A program made the translations under genes and the position numbers. The notes under the pieces were generated by a model. That model had not been told where the DNA came from. It ran no database searches and saw only the letters and a list, made by a program, of their open reading frames with translations. DNA of 64,000 bases from Saprospiraceae bacterium (GTDB lineage: Bacteria; Bacteroidota; Bacteroidia; Chitinophagales; Saprospiraceae): positions 1-64,000 of the forward strand of contig JANQQI010000109.1 in assembly GCA_028285085.1 (NCBI GenBank), given 5' to 3'. The first letter of the stretch is position 1. Every line of letters starts with the position of its first letter. This document shows positions 1 through 8,871 of the stretch, in pieces.

Positions 1-57
1 CTCACCCGACGTTGAAATTACATTCCAAGTTTAAAATATCGAAAAATTCTCAACCAT

Positions 58-762
58 ATGAAGACTGCAATCATCACCGGTGCTTCTCGCGGTATTGGCC
101 GCACCCTCGCTTTAAGAATGGCCGCCACAGGCTATCGTGTCATCAATATTGCGCGCAACGCGGACGATCTCGCTCAACTTGAAGACGAAATTCAGGTTGC
201 GGGCGGTCAAGCAGAATCTCTGCCCATGGACATCACCGATGAAGAGAAGGTGAAGCAATCCGTAGCAGACATCATCGGTCGCTACGGTCAGGTCGAGGTA
301 CTGGTCAATAATGCGGGCTTTGGTATTTTTAAGCAGGCCGCCGAAATCAATGGGGAAGAATGGTCCCGTCTGATGGAGGTCAATGTTAAAGGCACCTTTC
401 TGCTCACCAGTGCTTTGATTCCACATATGCAATCAGCCGGCGGCGGTCACATCATTGGCATTGCTTCAGATATTTCTAAGCGTACCTTTCCCGGAGGTAG
501 TCTCTACTGCGCCAGTAAATACGCCCAGGATGCCTTTTTGAGTGCCCTGCGTAAAGAAGTCCGCAAGGATAATATCAAGGTGAGCGTAATTTATCCCGGC
601 TTGGTGGACACCCATTTCCACGGCGCCACCGAAGGGGCAGAGCGACAGGCCGAATACCTCAAGCCAGTTGACATTGCTAATGCCGTGCTTTACATCGCTG
701 ATGCCCCGGCTCACGTTGTGGTCGATGAACTGATGATCCATCCCATCTCGCAAGAGTATTAA
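58..762 (+). CDS. SDR family NAD(P)-dependent oxidoreductase
   Basis: This 234-residue classical short-chain dehydrogenase probably reduces or oxidises a carbonyl/alcohol in the cytoplasm. It has the N-terminal cofactor motif TGASRGIG (residues 7-14), the structural NNAG motif near residue 85, and a complete catalytic Ser and YCASK (Tyr-x-x-x-Lys) near residue 150. The PG motif follows at the end of the next strand. The length is usual for the family. It resembles 3-oxoacyl-ACP reductases and sepiapterin-reductase-like enzymes, but the substrate cannot be read from the sequence. It stands alone and converges on the foldase genes, with a strong two-way terminator between them. The start ATG at 58 places the Rossmann motif at the expected distance. 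Confidence 0.9.
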   Translation: MKTAIITGASRGIGRTLALRMAATGYRVINIARNADDLAQLEDEIQVAGGQAESLPMDITDEEKVKQSVADIIGRYGQVEVLVNNAGFGIFKQAAEINGEEWSRLMEVNVKGTFLLTSALIPHMQSAGGGHIIGIASDISKRTFPGGSLYCASKYAQDAFLSALRKEVRKDNIKVSVIYPGLVDTHFHGATEGAERQAEYLKPVDIANAVLYIADAPAHVVVDELMIHPISQEY

Positions 763-821
763 ATCTCAGAGCTTATAGGTCAATTAATAATTCCCAAACA
801 AGCTCTTAATCCTCGTAAAAC

Positions 822-864
822 AAAAAGGCTCTGAAACAACGATTGCTGTTTCAGAGCCTTTTTT
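822..864. terminator. Bidirectional intrinsic terminator
   Basis: A perfect 17-bp inverted repeat (822-838 and 847-863) with an 8-nt loop is flanked by an A-run and a T-run. It sits between two convergent genes and should stop transcription from both sides. Confidence 0.9.
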
Positions 865-884
865 GAATAGGTTAGTTCATAACG

Positions 885-2255
885 CTAGGGCCTTATCTCC
901 TCCGCTAGCCAGGTCTCCAATTGGGGACAACCATGATAACGGGTATCAATTTCTATAAAGGTGGAATTGATCTTACTTTTCACCCACTCGGCTACATATT
1001 CGTTCGTTTTCTTCTCAATAGCTGCCGATTTGATCTTGGAGTAATCTTCCCGCAAATTGGCTTTATGCGGCGATGTACGGGATTTTAATAAAATAACACG
1101 GAAGGCTACGACGCCCGTTCGATCAGTAAACTGAATTGGAGCAGATACCTCTCCAATATCCATAGTGTCTATGGCGAAGTAAATTTCGGGATCCAAATCA
1201 CCCGTTTCAAAAATGGGGCTTCCGGTATTTGGATTAATCATGCTACCATCATTGTTATAACTGGGTGCATTTTCGTCGGAATAGATTTTCACCGCCCGGG
1301 AAAAGGTAATTGAATCGGATTGTACGTACATGCGTACAGTATCTAATTTTGAACGTCCTAATTCAATATCATCTTGGGTAATAATTGGCTTAACCAAAAT
1401 GTGGCGCGTATGGATATTATTACCGCGTCGATCAATGAGTTGAATGAGGTGAAAGCCAAATTCGGTTTCAACTAAATCCGAGATTTCATCTTTTTCCAGG
1501 TTATAGGCTGCCGCTTCGAACTCGGAGACGAAAGTACCTCGTCGCTGCATACCGAGATCACCACCAATGCGTGCTGAGCCTAAATCATCGGAATAAATCG
1601 AAGCAAGTTCGGCAAAGTCTTCTCCGCCTTCAACAATACGGCGACGCAGGTCTTCCAATTTACTGCGTGCAATATTACGCTGCTCCTCGTTGACCTCGGG
1701 ATAATAGATAATCTCGCTAATTTCCACTTCGGAGCTGAAATAAGGGAGACTATCGACTGGAATACTGGCGAAAAAAGTTTTGACTTCGGAGGGGGTCACG
1801 GAAATATCCGAGACAATCAGTCCCCGCATGCGTTGCACCAGAATTTGATTACGCTGATCATCGCGGAATGCATCGCGTACTTCATCGACGGTTTGACCGT
1901 AATAATCCTCAAATTGCTGCAAATCGTTGTTCATATAAGCTAAGATGCGATCAAAACGAGCTTGCAGCTGTGCTTCCACTTCTTCATCGGATACTTCAAC
2001 ACTATCGAGCTTCGCTTGATTAAGCAATAGCTTTTCGGCTAGTTGATTTTCCAGAATACTACAGCGAAAATCATCTTTTACAGATTCGCCACGTTGCTTT
2101 TTAAGCAAATCAAACTGCTCTTCCACATCCGACAGCAACACCAGCTCATTGCCTACCGTTGCTACAATTTTGTCGATTACAGCTCGGTCCTGTCCAATAG
2201 CAATGATTGACCAAAGGGACAATACCGTTAGAAAAAACATCTTTTTTAAATACAT
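885..2255 (-). CDS. Periplasmic parvulin-type peptidyl-prolyl isomerase (SurA-like)
   Basis: This 456-residue exported foldase should assist folding of outer-membrane proteins in the periplasm. The N-terminus (MYLKKMFFLTVLSLWSIIAIG) is a signal peptide. A SurA-type helical N-domain follows (VATVGNELVLLSDVEEQ, about residues 30-170). Next is a parvulin domain near residues 170-275, with the typical GGDLGMQRRG and EFGFHLIQL motifs. A second, more diverged parvulin-like stretch begins near HTRHILVKP (about residue 283). It is the last of three leftward foldase genes. I see no -7 element in the 125 bp upstream, so it may share a transcript with the middle gene. This arrangement of tandem foldases is common in Bacteroidota. 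Confidence 0.9.
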   Translation of the reverse strand: MYLKKMFFLTVLSLWSIIAIGQDRAVIDKIVATVGNELVLLSDVEEQFDLLKKQRGESVKDDFRCSILENQLAEKLLLNQAKLDSVEVSDEEVEAQLQARFDRILAYMNNDLQQFEDYYGQTVDEVRDAFRDDQRNQILVQRMRGLIVSDISVTPSEVKTFFASIPVDSLPYFSSEVEISEIIYYPEVNEEQRNIARSKLEDLRRRIVEGGEDFAELASIYSDDLGSARIGGDLGMQRRGTFVSEFEAAAYNLEKDEISDLVETEFGFHLIQLIDRRGNNIHTRHILVKPIITQDDIELGRSKLDTVRMYVQSDSITFSRAVKIYSDENAPSYNNDGSMINPNTGSPIFETGDLDPEIYFAIDTMDIGEVSAPIQFTDRTGVVAFRVILLKSRTSPHKANLREDYSKIKSAAIEKKTNEYVAEWVKSKINSTFIEIDTRYHGCPQLETWLAEEIRP

Positions 2256-2380
2256 CCTAAAGTTTGTTTAAGAGGCTGCTTAATCACTTGTTGACCCCAC
2301 TATAGGCCTTTAAACCACCTCAATTCAAAAGGACATTAGATTTTGGATAGTCATCATTCCAAGAATCTAATATTCAATAT

Positions 2381-3244
2381 CTAATAGGTATAAATTTTAA
2401 AATTATTGCCGCGCTCCTCTTTTTCGTAAATCTCCTCTTTCCGCTTATTGAGCAAATCAATTTTGCGCTTATGTAAAATCACTTTGCGCGCCTGATCACG
2501 TACATAATCGAGTGGCGCCTGATCACCTACTTTGCGCGTGTCAAAAATACGCACCAAATAATTGAATTGCTCATCGGAAGCCGTGATTTCACGTCTTGAG
2601 CTATAGTTGTACTCAGAAAGCGTATTGGTCGGTAATTCTTGTACCACCGTTTCCAACTCATACCAGCTACTATCCGCAAGCATGAACAAATCAGCAGATT
2701 GATTGGCATAAGCTAACACTTGATCGTAAAACTCCGGTTCATCAACTTTCCGCCACCATTGTCGCAGCTCATTCCAACCATCTAGTTCCTTTCGTACTTT
2801 AACAAAAAAACAGCGCAAAAGCGGCTTCTCCAACAGAAAATCAGCTTTATGCTCCTCGTAATAAGTTCGATAGGCGTCTTCAGTAATCGTAGAATCCAGT
2901 TGGAGTTCTACCAACATATTCTCATAATTGTACAAAATCAATGAGGCGCGATAATCGCGTACCAAACCATCGATATCCAAGTCTTTGGGAATATTTTTCT
3001 CTGCTTCATGTAGCAAGAGATTATCGCGCACCCAGCCTTCGACAAAGGTATTGATGAAACGGGTGCTATCCTCAGACGTCATCCCCGGCAAAAGCATTGG
3101 TGCCAGTTCGGACCAATACAGCGAACGATTGTACACACTAGCTAAGAGGCGATCGTTTTCGCCTTCGGGGCTGTCGGAATTAGCGCAACTCCAGATCATT
3201 AGCAAACAACACCCACAGCATAACCACAATGATAGACGCTTCAT
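2381..3244 (-). CDS. Lipoprotein, probable peptidyl-prolyl isomerase-like foldase
   Basis: This 287-residue lipoprotein has a signal peptide ending in a lipobox-like LMIWSCANS, with Cys near residue 20. The rest resembles the helical SurA/PpiD chaperone arm: LASVYNRSLYWSELAPM (about residues 33-50), then a long helical region and a C-terminal helix rich in charge. I do not see the conserved parvulin catalytic core, so it may be a chaperone without isomerase activity. It lies between two clear parvulin genes on the same strand, which supports a role in outer-membrane protein folding. A terminator and a possible promoter lie just upstream, so it may be transcribed separately from the 674-residue gene. 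Confidence 0.75.
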   Translation of the reverse strand: MKRLSLWLCCGCCLLMIWSCANSDSPEGENDRLLASVYNRSLYWSELAPMLLPGMTSEDSTRFINTFVEGWVRDNLLLHEAEKNIPKDLDIDGLVRDYRASLILYNYENMLVELQLDSTITEDAYRTYYEEHKADFLLEKPLLRCFFVKVRKELDGWNELRQWWRKVDEPEFYDQVLAYANQSADLFMLADSSWYELETVVQELPTNTLSEYNYSSRREITASDEQFNYLVRIFDTRKVGDQAPLDYVRDQARKVILHKRKIDLLNKRKEEIYEKEERGNNFKIYTY

Positions 3245-3309
3245 CTTATCTGTATTTGAAGGAGGGATTTAGGATAACGTTGGTTGTATCAACGAGATCA
3301 AACCGGGCG

Positions 3310-3317
3310 CAAAAATA
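3310..3317 (-). promoter_or_regulatory. Possible -7 element for the middle foldase gene
   Basis: On the minus strand this reads TATTTTTG, which fits the Bacteroidota TAnnTTTG -7 element, about 65 nt before the lipoprotein start at 3244. A TTG that could serve as the -33 element lies 22 nt upstream, inside the preceding terminator hairpin. Confidence 0.45.
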
Positions 3318-3357
3318 CAAAAAACAACACGAGTTACCTCAATCGAGATAACTCGTG
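3318..3357 (-). terminator. Intrinsic terminator after the 674-residue foldase gene
   Basis: A 13-bp stem with one G-U pair (3328-3340 and 3345-3357) and a 4-nt loop is followed on the minus strand by a T-rich tract. It lies 54 nt after the upstream stop codon. Confidence 0.8.
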
Positions 3358-3410
3358 CCTGATTTTTATGCATTAAATCTGAGCAGGGCTCAAATTTGGC
3401 AATTCTCAGT

Positions 3411-5435
3411 TTATTTTTTGACTAGGCTTTTGAAGACCTTATTGTCAACTTTGATCGGATATTTCTTCCGCAATTCTTCGAGCCAACGCTTTTCGAGGTA
3501 ATCCTGATAATCGGCAATAACGTAGCCCCGTGCTTCTTGTAGTGTCTTCTGCTGCACGGGTAAAATTTCCTCGACTTTGTAAAAAGTAATGGACTTATTG
3601 CGTGGATTCACTTCTTCCTTGGTTACTGTGCCTACGTCCGCTTTTAAGCCATCGGGCATTTGCGATTTGTCTTTTTCGAACATTTTCTCTTCGGCACTGA
3701 GCATAACGTTATCTTCGCTATTGAACTTCGCTAACACGGCTTCCAAATCGTTCTTCTTAGCAAATTTCTGAATCTTCTTCAGTTCCCCTTCATTGCCAGC
3801 CTTCAAAGTGTAGCGCGTAGTCCGCAGGCGCTCGTTCCACTTGTATACTCCGGCCCGCTTACGATGGAATTCTTGTAACCCGACAGTATCTTGAGATGCT
3901 TTATCCCAGACCAAAATCTTGGTGGCCTCAAAAAGCAAAATACCTTCTTCGTACTCTCGCATCAGCGATTTAAACTCAGGATATTTCACTTCCAATTGAG
4001 TTTCTTCGAATTTCATACATTGTTCCTCGACATAAGTATCGTATAGCAGGCGTACCAATTCACCTTGATCCATGCGGTTCGCTAAACGCATTCGCTTGGA
4101 ATTGCGCTGGCAGTAATTCTGGAAGTCACCCAGCGTCTGTACGTAATCTTTCCCCAAGGACAGGATCATATCTTTGGGTTTGTCTTTAGGCGCTTTCCAT
4201 TTATAGGAAGTAAAGGTAGAATCCAAAGAGTTGATAAAACTAGTGAGTACCCCTGCATTCTCACGGAAATTACCATCTTTCTTAATACGGGCGATCATAC
4301 TCTTGCGCGCATTATTGAGGCGGTTATAATCCGGCACCTTAGTCCGTCTTTGGTGCTCTTGCATCTTCGTTTGGATACGACGTTTGGCAATATCAAACGG
4401 TTCGACTGGTTTTTTACTAATCCGCTTGATAATGTGCCAGCCCACCGCAGATTTAACAGGTTTCGTGTAATCACCATCTGCTTCCAAAGAAAATGCCCCT
4501 TCTTCAAATGCCTGGCCAACCTGACGAATACCAATGAACCCATAGTATCCGCCTTTTTCTTTCGTTTGCTTGTCTTCAGATTGCTCGCGCGCTAAAGCTT
4601 CGAAATCTGCGCCATTTTTTAGTATCTGATACAAGCTATCAATGCGTACTTTGGAAGGACTATCTTCTTTGGCATTGACATCACGCACCAGAATATGTGC
4701 TACTTCCATTTGACCACGTGCTGGTCGGCGCGCGTGGACTTTCACTAAATGTAGGCCGGCTACGGTGCGTACAATTTCCGATACTTCACCTTCCTTAGTA
4801 TTGTAGGCTGCCGTTTCGAAATTGTAAAAGCCGTCGGGGAAGATAGCCGTAAAAAAGCCCATTCGTCCACCTTGCGCTGAAGTATTTTTATCTTCTGAAT
4901 GTAGTTTAGCTATTTCAGCAAAATCAGCACCCTCGCTAAGTTTCTTCTTAAGGGACATGAGGCGCTGCTCCGCAATTTTGACATCCTTGCCCGCCGCATC
5001 TGGGGAGAGTACCACCATGATATGACTGATATCAACATCGTAAAGCGTACGGTCATAAGCTTCTTTAATCAAACGCTCTGTCACCTCTTTGTCTACCAAA
5101 TACGAGTTAGCTAGTTGTTGACGATAGCCAGCTAATTCGCGTTGGAGAGAAGGAATCGTATCTAACTTCATCTCTCGTGCACGCTGCACTTTCAATTTGA
5201 AATTTTTATACAAATCCAAATATTCATCTAGAGAAGCTTTTGAGAAATCCGCTCGCTCTCCATTTGTTTTTGAATAGATGTATTTGAATTCGGAAAGCTG
5301 TACTGGTTGGCCATCCACTGTAAATAAAACCGAATCGTCTTGTGCCTGAACGGTACCCATTACGCCGAGTAACAGTAGCAACACAAATAGTGGTTTGCTC
5401 ATAAACTTTATATTGTTCATTTTAGAAATAATCAT
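3411..5435 (-). CDS. Periplasmic peptidyl-prolyl isomerase with two parvulin domains
   Basis: This 674-residue exported foldase has a signal peptide ending around VQAQDD, then a short N-terminal chaperone segment. Two parvulin domains follow: one starting near YDVDISHIMVVLSP (about residue 135) and one near MEVAHILVRDVN (about residue 243). Each carries the typical G-G/GF core and a closing GWHIIK or GLHLVK strand. A long helical C-terminal region of about 300 residues ends with a segment that may be a third, degenerate helical domain. This layout is typical of Bacteroidota SurA/PpiD relatives that chaperone beta-barrel precursors. Starts at Met6 or Met12 are also possible and would give a tidier signal peptide. 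It is the first gene of the leftward foldase cluster. Confidence 0.9.
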   Translation of the reverse strand: MIISKMNNIKFMSKPLFVLLLLLGVMGTVQAQDDSVLFTVDGQPVQLSEFKYIYSKTNGERADFSKASLDEYLDLYKNFKLKVQRAREMKLDTIPSLQRELAGYRQQLANSYLVDKEVTERLIKEAYDRTLYDVDISHIMVVLSPDAAGKDVKIAEQRLMSLKKKLSEGADFAEIAKLHSEDKNTSAQGGRMGFFTAIFPDGFYNFETAAYNTKEGEVSEIVRTVAGLHLVKVHARRPARGQMEVAHILVRDVNAKEDSPSKVRIDSLYQILKNGADFEALAREQSEDKQTKEKGGYYGFIGIRQVGQAFEEGAFSLEADGDYTKPVKSAVGWHIIKRISKKPVEPFDIAKRRIQTKMQEHQRRTKVPDYNRLNNARKSMIARIKKDGNFRENAGVLTSFINSLDSTFTSYKWKAPKDKPKDMILSLGKDYVQTLGDFQNYCQRNSKRMRLANRMDQGELVRLLYDTYVEEQCMKFEETQLEVKYPEFKSLMREYEEGILLFEATKILVWDKASQDTVGLQEFHRKRAGVYKWNERLRTTRYTLKAGNEGELKKIQKFAKKNDLEAVLAKFNSEDNVMLSAEEKMFEKDKSQMPDGLKADVGTVTKEEVNPRNKSITFYKVEEILPVQQKTLQEARGYVIADYQDYLEKRWLEELRKKYPIKVDNKVFKSLVKK

Positions 5436-5471
5436 ATTTAAAAGAAATTCAATGTGTCTTTAAACAAGATT

Positions 5472-5479
5472 CAAAATTA
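5472..5479 (-). promoter_or_regulatory. Likely -7 promoter element of the foldase gene
   Basis: On the minus strand this reads TAATTTTG, an exact TAnnTTTG match, about 37 nt before the start codon at 5435. No clear -33 TTTG is seen at the usual distance. Confidence 0.5.
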
Positions 5480-5932
5480 CGAATTTTCAATCTTTCCGGT
5501 AGGGCCCGGGATTTGATTTTATGTCGTTTTCCGCTGATTCTTAATTTATTTCTTGAACCTTTTCCTAGTTTCACTTCTAGTGATCATGCTGAATGTCAAA
5601 AAACGCAATATGAGTTAACAGGCCTCTTGATAAATAATTGGCAAGGAAGAGGGCTTTGAGGGAGGGACCCACCCACAGCCGCCACCGCCGGCCATTTTTG
5701 ACCGCAAGATTATTGTAGGCATATCGCTCTCAGCCTTTGCCGAGAACATTTTATGGACAAAAGAATAAAATCAATAGTTTTCAGAAACATTTCTATTATC
5801 TATAGATTCCATTTTTCTAAAATTCCATAAATCAATTATGCCATTTTCCGACAAATACATTTTAATCCACTGATTATCAAAAGGAAAAAATTTGAAAAAA
5901 ATCAACTTTTGAAAATAAAAAATGTACTCCTT
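5480..5932. other. Intergenic region without a recognised gene
   Basis: I see no credible ORF, tRNA or terminator here. The right half is very A/T-rich. A short G/C-rich patch at about 5660-5693 stands out from the background, but I cannot assign a role to it. Confidence 0.6.
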
Positions 5933-8380
5933 TCACTCTAAAAAGTAAACACGACGCACTCTTTCGGCAATGCCGGTGAATACTTCGTAGGGAATAGTGT
6001 CATAGCAAGCAGCAAGTGTTTCAACCTGGGGGGCATCACCAAAAACAATCACTTCATCTCCTTCCTGGACTTCTGGTACTGCGGTGACATCTAACATACA
6101 CATATCCATGCAAATGTTACCTACAGTTGGTACGTATTGCCCGCGTAACCACATGTAAAATTGTCCATTTCCTGCACTACGTCGTAAGCCATCAGCATAT
6201 CCAATGCTGATCGTGGCAACGCGCATTTGCTGCCTAGCTTGCCCTTGCCGATTGTAGCCGATGGTTTCCCCGGCTGCCACTATACGCACTTGCGAAACCG
6301 TTGATTTCAAACAATGCACCCGCTGCAGACTTTTCCCCAACGGGCTGGCGTCTATGCCATATAAGCCAATGCCCAAACGCACCATATCCAACTGGTATTG
6401 TGGAAAGCGCGCAATTCCACTAGAGTTGAGTAGATGCCGTAGCGGACGATATCCCAGACTAGCCACAATTTGCCCGTAATATTCGTCAAATCGCTGCGCT
6501 TGTAAATGGGAAAAAGTATCGTGCTCTGCCGCTTCGCTTCCCACTAAATGAGAAAAGATGGATTTCACCTGTATTCGTGGCTGCGTTTGCAAAAATGCAC
6601 AGAGTTCAGGCAGATGTGAGGCATCAAACCCCAAGCGATGCATTCCGGTATCCAGCTTTAAATGTATGGGTAGTTCTGGGAAGCCTTGTAAAGCCTGCAA
6701 ATGTGACAAGCGATAAATTTCCGGCTCTAATTGGTAACGTTGCAACAGCTCGAACGTGGCCTCTTCGGGATTGAGCACCAAAATTGGCAACTGAATGCCC
6801 GCCTGACGCAGCGCCACGCCTTCATCTGTATACGCCACCGCCAAATAATCCACTTTTTGTCGTTCTAACAGATGGGCCACCTCCTCGCCGCTTCCATACG
6901 CTGCGGCTTTAACCATCACCATAATCTTAGTCTGTGGCTGAAGCTGCTCAGCGTAGGTATTCAAATTATGCAACAGCGCATTCAGATTGAGCTCCAGGAC
7001 TGTATTGTGGCTTTTACGGGCAAGACGCTGCGCAATTCGCTCGAAAGCAAAACGCCGTGCACCTTTGAGCAGAATGGCTTGTTGCTGTAATTGATGAAAA
7101 GGATATTGTTGTAAAAACTGATCGGTATCCGAGAAATGTTGCCATTGAATCACCCCCAAAAAAGACGCAATTGCAGTAATCTCGGGCCCAATACCAACGA
7201 GGCTATCTACTTTTGCTTGTGCAAGTAATCGAGCGACCTCCTCGTACAACACATCTGTGCTTTGGCCACTTTGTAGGATATCGGAAAGGATAACTAAACG
7301 TTGCTGACCATCTTGTCGAGCCAAAAAACTAAGCGCAATGGACAGGGCCGAAAGGTCCGAGTTGTAACTATCATTGATCAAGGTACAGCCTTGAATGGCC
7401 GCTTTCCATTCCAGGCGCATCGCTACCGGCTCAAGCTGCTGAAATCGATGTTGTATTTGCTCGTATGGCAATTGCAGCACCAATGTCACAGCCCAGCAAT
7501 GTAATGCATTTTGAATCGAGGCGGCGTCCGTAAATGGAATGCGCAGCTGCCGCTCTTCTCCTTGAATCATTGCCGTAATCCGGGTGTAATGTCGTTCCTC
7601 TATGTCCAGAGCTAGAATTTGTAGGTCGCAATCTACTTCTTGTCCCCAACGAAAGCACTGCTTTTCGGGATATTGCGCCCTAATGACATCTTGGATAAAT
7701 GGATCATCAGCATTATAAATTAAGAGGTCCGCTTGGGCAAACAACAGTAGCTTTTCCTGAAGTTTTTCTTCACGACTGCTGAATCCTTCGTCGTGGGCCG
7801 CACCGATATTGGTAAGCAGCCCGATTTGACAATTGATGAGGGGCGCGAGCCGCACCATTTCGCCGGGCTGCGAAATTCCCGCTTCGAAAATGCCTAGCTC
7901 ATGCTCAGCCTCAATCTGAGCTACCGAGAGTGGAACCCCCAATTGAGAATTATAACTTTTGGGGCTGCGCACCAGGCGAAAATCCTCTCGAAGTAATTGA
8001 AAAAGCCATTCTTTGACAATCGTTTTTCCATTGCTCCCGGTAATTCCAATCACTGGTAAATTAAACCGTGTACGGTGCTGCTGAGCTAATTTTTGTAGAG
8101 CCAGCAGTGTATTTTCAACCAGAAAGAAATTTGCTTCTGGCCAACCTTGAATATCTAATTGTTGAGAAACCACAAAGTGCCGGACACCTTTATCGTATAG
8201 TTCTGCAATGAAGCGATGCCCATCACTGCGCTGACCGCGTAATGCGAAAAATAGACTTTGGTTGGGAAAACTCAGTTGTCGACTATCGGTAAGCAAATAT
8301 TTAATCCGACCGGGCTTTAGACTTGTATTGATTAAGCCCATTGCCAGTATCTCCGCGATATGTTCAGTCGAATAATTCAT
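5933..8380 (-). CDS. Bifunctional MurF / alanine racemase
   Basis: This 815-residue cytoplasmic fusion joins two steps of peptidoglycan precursor synthesis. Residues 1 to about 450 are MurF, which adds D-Ala-D-Ala to UDP-MurNAc-tripeptide. It shows the ATP-binding motif GITGSNGKT (about 112-120) and later Mur-ligase motifs (NDSYNSDLSAL). Residues from about 460 to 815 are a PLP-dependent alanine racemase. The PLP lysine lies in VMVKAAAYGSG (about residue 490), and the catalytic tyrosine is probably that of SIGYADGLRR (about residue 725). Such fusions are well known in Bacteroidota and couple D-Ala supply to its use. The gene starts 21 nt after the unknown gene upstream, so it is probably co-transcribed with purD. 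Confidence 0.95.
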   Translation of the reverse strand: MNYSTEHIAEILAMGLINTSLKPGRIKYLLTDSRQLSFPNQSLFFALRGQRSDGHRFIAELYDKGVRHFVVSQQLDIQGWPEANFFLVENTLLALQKLAQQHRTRFNLPVIGITGSNGKTIVKEWLFQLLREDFRLVRSPKSYNSQLGVPLSVAQIEAEHELGIFEAGISQPGEMVRLAPLINCQIGLLTNIGAAHDEGFSSREEKLQEKLLLFAQADLLIYNADDPFIQDVIRAQYPEKQCFRWGQEVDCDLQILALDIEERHYTRITAMIQGEERQLRIPFTDAASIQNALHCWAVTLVLQLPYEQIQHRFQQLEPVAMRLEWKAAIQGCTLINDSYNSDLSALSIALSFLARQDGQQRLVILSDILQSGQSTDVLYEEVARLLAQAKVDSLVGIGPEITAIASFLGVIQWQHFSDTDQFLQQYPFHQLQQQAILLKGARRFAFERIAQRLARKSHNTVLELNLNALLHNLNTYAEQLQPQTKIMVMVKAAAYGSGEEVAHLLERQKVDYLAVAYTDEGVALRQAGIQLPILVLNPEEATFELLQRYQLEPEIYRLSHLQALQGFPELPIHLKLDTGMHRLGFDASHLPELCAFLQTQPRIQVKSIFSHLVGSEAAEHDTFSHLQAQRFDEYYGQIVASLGYRPLRHLLNSSGIARFPQYQLDMVRLGIGLYGIDASPLGKSLQRVHCLKSTVSQVRIVAAGETIGYNRQGQARQQMRVATISIGYADGLRRSAGNGQFYMWLRGQYVPTVGNICMDMCMLDVTAVPEVQEGDEVIVFGDAPQVETLAACYDTIPYEVFTGIAERVRRVYFLE

Positions 8381-8401
8381 TTTTAGAAATAAAAGATCAT
8401 C

Positions 8402-8851
8402 TTACAATTGACCCCTAAAATCGCGTGGCCCATCGCTCGTAAAACGCCACTTGGTGATCGGTTCAGGAGATAATTTGTGCCAATTATCTTCGCTTATCGT
8501 GTTGTAATCAATTAGCCACTCATATCGAAAAGTCCCCATTACCTCGAATTCCGCGTGGATAGTCACATCAAACCAGAACAGTTTTTGGAGAATACCTTCA
8601 AACTTTTCGAGCCATTCTGCCCATTCGTATTCTAATGACTTATAGCTGGCGCCAAATGTAATAACTTGGTCTCTAAATACGCCTTGCTCATTAGGGAAAG
8701 CAAACATACTTCTATTGATCCAGGGATAATGCTCATCCATTTCGGGAAGTTTACTAATAACATCTTCATTTAAACGATGTAATTTGTAGTAATCTTCCGT
8801 TTTCCAAGTAGCCCCATTGATCCGTCCATAAATTACGCTATGATGTGCCAT
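8402..8851 (-). CDS. Unrecognised 149-residue protein
   Basis: I do not recognise this small soluble protein. It has no signal peptide or membrane segment. It is rich in Trp, Tyr and acidic residues (for example YEWAEWLEKFEG near residue 75) and looks like a compact alpha/beta fold. It sits between purD (20 nt) and murF-alr (21 nt) on the same strand, so it is almost certainly translated. Size and aromatic/acidic content are reminiscent of small immunity-type proteins, but no toxin gene is nearby and I do not claim that role. Confidence 0.75.
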   Translation of the reverse strand: MAHHSVIYGRINGATWKTEDYYKLHRLNEDVISKLPEMDEHYPWINRSMFAFPNEQGVFRDQVITFGASYKSLEYEWAEWLEKFEGILQKLFWFDVTIHAEFEVMGTFRYEWLIDYNTISEDNWHKLSPEPITKWRFTSDGPRDFRGQL

Positions 8852-8871
8852 GCAGCTAACCGATAATGTCT

